A stretch of DNA of 64,000 bases from Tetradesmus obliquus (lineage: Eukaryota; Chlorophyta; Chlorophyceae; Sphaeropleales; Scenedesmaceae). How positions within the stretch are numbered: the first letter of the stretch is position 1; the number at the start of each line of letters is the position of its first letter. Below, one piece after another: positions 56,866-64,000 of the stretch. Under the pieces are notes generated by a model that searched no databases, was not told the origin of the DNA, and was given only the letters and a program-made list of their open reading frames with translations. Where the stretch lies: NCBI GenBank assembly GCA_030272155.1, contig CP126196.1, positions 930,001 to 994,000 of the forward strand, given 5' to 3'. The position numbers and the translations under genes were made by a program.

Positions 56866-58095
56866 ACACAGTTTGCAATAGTTGAATGCAACGTGTTGCT
56901 CACTGTGATGGGCTGGGCGTACTCCCCAACAGTACTGGCAGGGCAGCCTGCAATGATATTGTAAGCAGTGGCGTGCATTTGAAAGTAATGTTTACAGGAC
57001 TTGTCCGTTCTGTCTGACTTTGCAAATACCAGTGGCCTTGCTATGACCAGGTTGTGTTTGTGTTTTTGTTCTGATCAATGAGCCTTTCATGGCTCAAAAT
57101 GGTGAGGTTGCCTGTGTGTAGCTTTCACCGGCTAGTTCCACTGCCACTGGCGCGAGCCTGCAAGCCCTGGTAAAGAGCTACCGAATGAAACTGTGAAAGC
57201 CTGTGCAGCGGTTTTGATTTTCAGCCGCCTCGGTAGCCATCCGATAACCGTTGGGCCAGCACTGGTGCACAGCACAACATACAAGCCGCCAGGTAGCGTG
57301 GTAGCCACCCATGAGGATTCCGTCCCCCCTGGTGACAACAACAAAACCTCATTCGGGCTTTTGGTGCCGGGGTTTGGGCTGAGTGGGGTGGGGCTCCGGG
57401 AGGAGCGCGCAAGAAAAGCCACCACTCAGTGTTGTGACAACTGTCACTCATCATCATCATCATGACAACTGTCACTGACGCAAGTTGTTTAAAGCAGCGT
57501 GGCACGGCGCTTGCTGCAGCCTCAGATTGTCAAGAAGCTCGTCATCGCCACCACAATCCTCCACAGCCATCAAATTTGTGAAGTTATACACAAGTGACCT
57601 CACCCGGTTGGGGAGCCGATGACAGGCTCATTGGGCAAAGAGAAAACAACTTGATGGCATATCTTGTAAGCACGAACTGACTGATACGCCAACATCCGTC
57701 TGCGAACCACAGACATCACGGGGGCGATCGTCGTGCTCACTGCTGCAATGTCTTTGCTTGACGCCGAACTTCAACAAGCATTCTTATGGTGTAACACGCA
57801 ATCTTATGCTTACACCCTCAGCTTGTGCTTATGTTACGAGAACGACTGGCAACTTTCTTTACACAAGCACTCTTATTTCCCTCCCTCAGCAGTGCCGGCA
57901 CCACAGCTGTGTGGATGACCTGACACGTGTCAGGTCATCCACCCATCCGTTAGCTAACGGACCCACGGCAGTAGTGCCGCTACGGCTCACATTCGAGGGA
58001 AATTACTCGACGTAAGCAAAATCAACAAGATACCTCAACCTTTCATAGTATCATTGCGGCTCATCAAAAATCCCTCAGCAGAACCAACAAACCAG
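56866..58095. other. Intergenic, no gene recognised; palindrome cluster
   Basis: Contains (ATC)n at 57440-57465 and the palindrome cluster at 57911-57979. No exon chain is supported. Confidence 0.45.
57911..57979. other. Cluster of three palindromes, two perfect
   Basis: A 32-bp perfect palindrome with half-site GTGGATGACCTGACAC (57911-57942), then the 16-bp perfect palindrome TCCGTTAGCTAACGGA (57946-57961), then the hairpin CGGCA-GTAG-TGCCG (57966-57979). Confidence 0.95.
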
Positions 58096-60328
58096 ATGCA
58101 GGAAACCGACAAGCGGGTGAGTCAAGCTGCTAGCACGCATCACTTCAGTGCTGGTTGTGTCAGGTGTATGCACTCGATCCCGAAACCAGTGTGCCACTGC
58201 ATGACTTAGCTGCACGCGGCAGCCCTGCGGTGGCCAGAGCAACATAGCTCTTGAGGCACAGCAGTACTACAATACACGTGTAGTGTACAGGCAGCACTCT
58301 ACTGACGTGCTTTACATGCTGAAAGTGCCTACGGGAGTCCTGTGCAGCGACGACAGTGCTGCTGGTTGACAGTCAGAGGACGTTCTTCATGCGGCTGCGT
58401 AATCTCACTTGGGATGCTGCTGCTGCTGCTGCTGCTGCTGCTTGTCTGCAGGTGCATGCACCTCGCATCGCAGCAGCTATGGCATTGTGCTGTGCTCTGG
58501 AGCACCCAGCACTCAGCACAGACCCACGTGTGCTGTGTGCAGCAGCACGAGCATGCAAGGCCTGGCAGCAGGCAGTGCAGCAGTGCAGGGTGTGCATGTA
58601 GTGCTGGACTGGCCGCCAGCTGTTCCACAGATACAGAGCTTCAGCAGTTGGCTGCATACTCATGCAGCGTTGGTCAGAAGTATTCAGCTGACTGAAGATG
58701 AGCAACTCACGTACCAAAGACCGCTAGGCGTCCCCGGCTTGGAAGGGGCCCTTCTGAGGCTGCAGCAAGCCTTGCAGGCAGCAGCACTAGGCACAGCTGC
58801 AGGCACAGCAGATACAACCGCAATTGCTGCTGCTGCAGCGGCAGCAGCAAATGGAGCCGCCGTGCCTACTGCTCCCCGTCACAAGGAGCAGCAGCAGCCA
58901 CAGCAGCAGCAACTGCGGCAATCCTACCCGCAGCTAGCCAGCTTCAGCATCGGCTGTCCGACTGATGCATCAGTACTCGCTGCGCTTCCTGCACACAGCT
59001 TAACACAGCTCGATTTGAATCTGGGCTGGAGGAGCTTGGACCTGCAGGGCTCCTTCAGTCGTGCAGCACTGTCAGCAGCGCTAGTTAGGATGACAAACTT
59101 GCAGCAGCTGCGGCTACATGGTGGGCTCAGGGCTGAGTGCCTTGCCGGCGTGGCGCAGCTCACCCAGCTGTCGTCACTCACGCTTGGTGGCACATGGTCA
59201 ACGCCAGATCAGCCGCTGCAGCAGCTGCTGGCGCTGCCGCTGCCGCTGCGGCAGCTGCGGCTGGAGTTCGACCGTCCCCAGTATCATCAGGTCGGCGATA
59301 TCAGCGTAGCTCACCTCACATCTTTGACTGAGCTTGCAGCACCAGGCTGTTTCAGCTGGTCAGATGTGAAACTCCTCACCCACCTTCCAGCTCAGCTGCA
59401 GGCTTTGGAGCTAGGACCTCTGGAAGATGGACACTTGAAGGAGCTTTTGAGGCTGCAGCAGCTGCAGCGGCTCAGCTTTAGAGTGGCGTTTGAAGAGCAG
59501 GAGTCGCTGCTGCGCCTCACGCAGCTGCCAGCACTACAGGAGCTGCAGCTGACGTATGAGGCGGCGTATCTTGCTGCTGCTAATGCGCCCACGTGGCGCC
59601 GCCTTCCGCAGCTGCGCCAGCTCATTGTTGAGTACAATGTTCATGACGCAACGGTGCGCCAGCTGGACCAGATCACTGCAGGATTGGCAGCAGCCAGCAG
59701 CCTGACCAAGCTGCTGCTTGTAGGACAGTCTGTGTACCAAGAGAAAGCAGCGGATGACGAGGGCAGCAGTGACTATGAATATTATGATGAAGATGATGGT
59801 GAATGCCCTCAAGGCAGCTTGTGCAGTAGCCTTGCGGGCCTGAGCCTGCTGCAGGACCTGAGCATCATCTGCGGCCCAACAGCAGCTGGCATGGCTATGG
59901 GCAATGTGCTAGCTCCAGATGAAGTCCAAGCCCTGACAGCTCTAACTGGGCTGACACGGCTGCAGCTGGTGAACGGAGAGCACCGGTTTGGCGGCAACAC
60001 GCTTTCACTGGTGCGCGGCTTGCCTCAGCTGCGGCATCTGGAGCTGGAGTCGTTTGAAATGTACAGCGGCGAGTGCATGGCAGCGATTGGCCGGATGGCG
60101 CAGATGACATGGCTGAGGCTGGCAGGCTTCAAGCAGTGGCCTGATGAAGCAAGCCAGCAGCACCTGCTGCAGCTGGCAGGGCTGCCGCAGCTGCGGCGCT
60201 TGTACCTGTCTTCCAGTGAAGAGTTGGCTGGTGGGGTGCTGGATGGCTTGCGTGCAAGCTTGGTTGATGCGCGCAAGCGCTGGTGTGAGTGGGTGCACGA
60301 AGCCGTTGAGCATGGGATGGGGCGGTGA
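58096..60328 (+). CDS. Leucine-rich-repeat protein, F-box-like N-terminus
   Basis: Proposed exon 1 is 58096-58116 (MQETDKR, donor CGG|GTGAGT) and exon 2 is 58452-60328, starting after (CTG)n-CTTGTCTGCAG. The start of exon 2 (MALCCALEHPALSTDPRVLC, AARACKAWQQAVQQ) resembles the alpha-helical F-box-like head of algal LRR proteins. From about 58600 a long frame encodes more than ten irregular LRRs, such as LTQLDLNLGWRSLDL, LQQLRLHGGL, LRQLRLEFDR, LQALELGPL and LRRLYLSSSEEL. An acidic insert with EYYDEDDGE sits near the middle. The head and the LRR body are in different frames, joined around 58580-58600 where CAG/TGC repeats occur; no intron of workable length fits. This is either a real lesion, an assembly indel, or translation starts elsewhere. 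Substrate recognition or scaffolding is inferred. Confidence 0.72.
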
Positions 60329-60800
60329 ATCACCATGACGCGAGTTGAGCACGCGTGCTCCATGCGGTGTGAGGAGCCCGCTTCAGCATCGGCAATTATC
60401 ACTCTTGTCAACAGCACAGACGTGGCGCAGCTGGGTGTGAGGTGGCAAGCCGCATGTGTTGTCCGCAGCATCTCTCAGGTGAAACAGATTGCAACTGGGA
60501 CTGTGCGGCCATGCATTGCGGTGTAGTAGTGATAGGACAGCACGTATGGATGTGAAGTAGCCTTATCATGATGGACACAGCCGGCAACATATATGTGCTT
60601 ATGACAGCAACTGATGCCCTCTTGCATTCAGCTTCAAGTTTTGGCGATTCGATTTCTTAAACAAAGCCTTGTTGTCAGCCATACCCTGTCATCGGCAACT
60701 TGTGGCAAGCGCTTTGTGTCATTCTGCTGCATGCCCTGGCACAATCTTTCAGGGGATGCATTGCTGTAGCATCCCTGTCATCTCTCACACACCTTGTGGG

Positions 60801-60805
60801 TGTAA
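60801..60805 (+). terminator. Possible TGTAA poly(A) signal of the LRR gene
   Basis: TGTAA lies about 475 bases after the LRR stop codon, in a region without other coding signal. Confidence 0.35.
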
Positions 60806-61427
60806 AGTGAGTTTGAACATGCATTACACACATCATGCCGTGCAGCCTTTTTAAAACTTTTGTAGCAATATGCATGCTGTTTGGCAAAATGAAGCCAACA
60901 GCAGTGGCCAGCTGGCTCCAAGCCAGACTGTGCGGTGCAATCTGCCGCCGATCTTACGTGCACAATTGTGATCAGTGGCGCTGATCATCTGCACACGCAC
61001 CAGTCCTGCAGCAAGGCAGTGACTCAGCAAAACACGCCATGGCCCTCCAACGCTGCTGCCGGCGATTGAAATTCAGGCTTGTCGCAACACCTGTGCTTGG
61101 AGGCTGCAGCAGGCGTCAGAGCCTGCACTAGCGAGGCTGACAGCGGCAGCAGCACCAATTGGTCATGCCTGCCAGGCACCAGTGGTGGCCAGCCTGGCAG
61201 GACATGGTGAGTTCGCAGCAGCAGGACAACTGTCACCTAGCAAAAGGGAATGTTTTCTTTTCCTTTGCCTCAGTCGTTAACATGCAAGCAAGCTCAATGC
61301 TGTGGTTGGCTGGGGCGTCCGGTGTACACTGCTGGTTTTGTGCGGCACAGGGGCCCCCCTTGCTGGCCTCAAGCCCTCAGCAGGCGCTTTCTCACCAGGG
61401 CCTGACTCGCATGCAGCGCAGCCCCAC

Positions 61428-61932
61428 CTACAAGGCATGGAGGCTGCCAGGCACTGAGTCACTGACTGCTGCCACAACAGCAGCAGCAGCAGCAGACTCT
61501 CCTAGTTTGTGCCACCATACTTCCCTGTACAAAGGTCACATGCTGTTGAATGTGCCGGAGGAGCTCCGGCAGTATCTGTTATGAGAGAGCTGCAGCAGCA
61601 GCAGCAGCAGGGCACTGTGTGCTGCTGGCCGCACCTGCTGCAGCTGCATGAGGTGCCGCTGCCGGCAGGAGCTCTGCAGCGCTGCTAGCAGGCGCAGCAG
61701 GCCTGCATGCATGCATGCTGCGGCTTTCTCATGGACAGCCATCTCCCCAGCATCAGCAGCAGCAGCAGCAGCAGCAGCAGTGTGGCACAACCAGGAGACG
61801 TTTGCCAGGAGACTTTGGCGGGGGTCTTCTGGCTCAGCATTGCTTGAAGGTGCGCAGCTGTGCATGACCAGCGTACTTCGGTATCTGGGCTTTGTTTAGA
61901 ATTCGTCATTTTACAACCTGGGCTGGCAGGCA

Positions 61933-61972
<40 letters not shown>

Positions 61973-62776
61973 TGCTGCACAAGATTTGCAGCAGCAGGGC
62001 ATTGTGTTCGTGTCCACAATGTGGTGCTCGCTACTGCTGCAGGCAGTGCCAGGTGCAGCACTGGCAGGAGCACAGGGAGGCTTGCATGCGGCTGCGAGGT
62101 GCCCAGGCATAGTGCCACCTGCTTGAAAGCAGCGATGCAACAGTTCAAGCCAATTTGTTGCTGAAATAGTGGTGGTTGTCGTTGCTTTGCTATGCCTGCA
62201 ACTGCCCTGGGACAATCGTATCCAACTAGGGTTTGGAATCCAAACTTTGGATGGCATGCCATCAGCGGCTGCCTTGGACGCGCTTGTAAGCAGTACAGCG
62301 TACGGAGGAGTTTATATTGCAGTCAAGCGACAAACCTACGCGTCTGTTGAAAGGGGTCCAAAGTACGTCACGCTTGCTCAGCGACACGCTGACAACGACA
62401 TCTGTATTCGGCAAAAGCAAGGGCCGCGACGGCCCACCCCTCATCAACATAAGATTGCGGTCCCATTTTAGTTGAATGCTGACATCGGATACGCAAATGC
62501 TTTTGCACCGGCTGCAACAGCAGCAGCAGCAGCAATAATCGCAGTGTTGGTATCCCTTCCAGTGCTTGTCAGCAGCCTCGGCAGCAGGAAAAGTTGGAAA
62601 CAGGTGCGGTTATCGTGCTGGACTTCTGGACCAGAAACAACTTGCTTTGGCTGCAAGGCAGTGTCTGACGCGCTGCTGACCTGGCTACTGCTGTCCTGCA
62701 GCACATCGCCAAGAAGCAACCAACCCTCCCTCCTTGGCAGGGCCATATTCATTTCGTGGTGTTTCAATGCAGGCAT
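61428..62776 (-). CDS. Unrecognised helical protein, 3' exons well supported
   Basis: No family is recognised. The 3' part is coherent: an exon ending at 61635 encodes RQSLLANVSWLCH, a poly-Ala run, and LLRLLAALQSSCRQRHLMQL. It splices in phase 0 to 61575-61521 (ILPELLRHIQQHVTFVQG) and in phase 1 to 61465-61428 (SDSVPGSLHAL, TAG). These are amphipathic helices of the HEAT or armadillo kind. Further upstream, VALCLGTSQPHASLPVLLPV (about 62030-62125) and an ATG frame at 62776 (MPALKHHEMNMALPRREG) are likely but unplaced exons. The first two introns named are only 55-59 nt, short for this window. Treat the 5' half as provisional. Confidence 0.4.
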
Positions 62777-63023
62777 TCACTGAGAGGGTGAGAGGCTCTG
62801 AAGATGATTGTTGAGGGACCGCCAGACCGTGTACTCGTGAAGGCTGCCTTTGGCTGCATGCATGTGGATGCATGGTGCATGAAACAGTAGACCCTGCTGT
62901 GCATGTGACTATTGGGCAGAATACGTTGGCCCCTGGAACCCGCGTGCAAAATGTTGTTGAGGTTGGGGTGCCGCATCCCCGACATGCGCCACACGATGTG
63001 GTGTTATGTTACGCGTGCATTCG

Positions 63024-63081
<58 letters not shown>

Positions 63082-63083
63082 AG

Positions 63084-64000
63084 GCGCGCCAGGCGCTGGG
63101 CCTTGGCTCCGATGTTTTCGTTGCCAGCAGTCTTGATGCGCACGAGGCCACCCTGCGTGAGCTGGCCGACTTTGCTGCGCCGCTCAGGGCCATTGAAAAG
63201 GCCACAGGGCAGTTCAACCAGGACACTGCAGGTGTGTTATGCACACTTTGAATGCACCGCTAAGCGAGACTGCTTGGGCTGTGACAGCGTCAAAGCATGC
63301 AAGCCAAGCTGCCTGTGCCTGCTTGGCACACCGGCTGCCCGCCACCTTTGTACACCTGTTGTTCACACGCGCTGCTGCACGGTGGCTCGATGCATGCTGC
63401 CAACCTCAACTCCTCCGCTGCTGCCGTGTTGCAGAGTTCCTGCAAGCCACCACCATCCTCATGTCTGCACCAGCTACCCAGCACTTGTGTAAATTGGCTG
63501 CCTACTTGCGCTGCTGCTAACCTTTCTGCACTTCCTGCAGACATCCTGCAAGCGACAGCTACCCTGATGGCCTTCTGCCCCTTCCGTGGGCCTTGTCGGC
63601 TGTATTGCCACTTTGCTCACCCTGCATCCGCATGCAATCCTTCTGACAACAACTTCCCGCTGCTGCCCGGTTGCAGAGTTCCTGCAAGCCACAGCACCTG
63701 CCCCTTCCCCCGCATGTGGTTCCAGCTCTCCTCCACAGAAGCCGCAGTGCCGGTGCACGTGCCTGAGTTTGCAGTGCTGTGCAAAGTAGCTGCCCCGCAG
63801 ACGCTTTCGTAACGCACACATCTACTCTGTCTGCTGGTCCTGCTGCAACCCTCCTGTACCTGCGTTGCCGCAACTCCACCCACCCCTTTGCACTTCCTGC
63901 AGAGTTCCTGCAAGCCACCGCCACCCTGATGGCCTCCTGCCCCTTCCCCCGCATGTGGTGCCAGCCCTCCCCCACAGAGCCTGCTGTTCCAGTGCATATG
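63084..64000 (+). CDS. Unrecognised protein, partial, continues past right edge
   Basis: Exon 63084-63231 follows a long (CTG)n-CAG acceptor and encodes ARQALGLGSDVFVASSLDAH, then ELADFAAPLRAIEKATGQFN. It joins in phase 1 to the exon from 63903, which runs off the window (EFLQATATLMASCPFPRMWC and QPSPTEPAVPVHM). The 5' end is not located; a frame beginning near 62804-62872 may hold earlier exons. No family recognised. Three extra copies of the 63903 exon start lie in the intron. Confidence 0.5.
63430..63902 (+). repeat. Three upstream copies of the right-edge gene's exon start
   Basis: GCAG or CCTGCAG followed by coding for (E/D)(F/I)LQATATLM-like sequence begins at about 63435, 63541 and 63677, before the complete copy at 63903. 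The third copy lacks part of the segment but keeps FPRMWFQLS. Confidence 0.75.

Overview
The window looks like nuclear DNA of a chlorophycean green alga, most likely Sphaeropleales/Scenedesmaceae (lineage is inference). Reasons: intron-rich genes; plastid-targeted proteins (a folate-biopterin transporter, a Tat-type thylakoid-lumen protein and a calredoxin-like EF-hand/thioredoxin protein, the last a green-algal speciality); extreme CAG/CTG usage giving poly-Gln, poly-Ala and poly-Ser; and TGTAA downstream of stop codons, the usual chlorophyte poly(A) signal. No prokaryotic, organellar or viral gene set is visible.

Layout. 272-7256 (-): BT1-family folate/biopterin transporter whose C-terminus lies off the left edge. 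7257-7749: divergent promoter. 7750-12027 (+): thylakoid-lumen protein. 12737-16355 (+) and 24251-27303 (+): two paralogous basic/leucine-zipper proteins, separated by about 8 kb of satellites (16.98-17.66, 18.48-20.13, 20.29-20.60 kb), a SINE-like element and a foldback MITE. 27.3-31.8 kb: no gene recognised. 32060-36845 (-): calredoxin-like protein. 37251-53825 (-): TRAPPC10/TRS130 of the TRAPPII vesicle-tethering complex, 19 exons, 2448 codons before the stop. 53826-54232: divergent promoter. 54233-56454 (+): ZNRD2/SSSCA1-type double zinc-ribbon protein. 58096-60328 (+): leucine-rich-repeat protein. 61428-62776 (-) and about 63084 to the right edge (+): two unrecognised genes. Exon chains were built by hand from GT/GC-AG sites with matching phase. 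The complete chains for the lumen protein (385 aa), first zipper protein (518 aa), calredoxin-like protein (370 aa), TRAPPC10 (2448 aa) and ZNRD2-like protein (337 aa) all sum to whole codons ending in a stop.

The most remarkable property is not one gene. Introns in nearly every gene contain tandem arrays of copies of the neighbouring exon edge, each copy carrying the exon border plus its own splice donor or acceptor. Only the copy contiguous with the rest of the exon can give the full protein. Several arrays have strict periods (112 bp x8, 102 bp x5, a 110+102 bp dimer). In addition, many 3' splice sites are built from (CTG)n-CAG tracts in the sense orientation. Together these suggest a genome in which exon-edge duplication continually enlarges introns and supplies decoy or alternative splice sites. 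Two intergenic loci also carry adjacent perfect palindromes with similar architecture.
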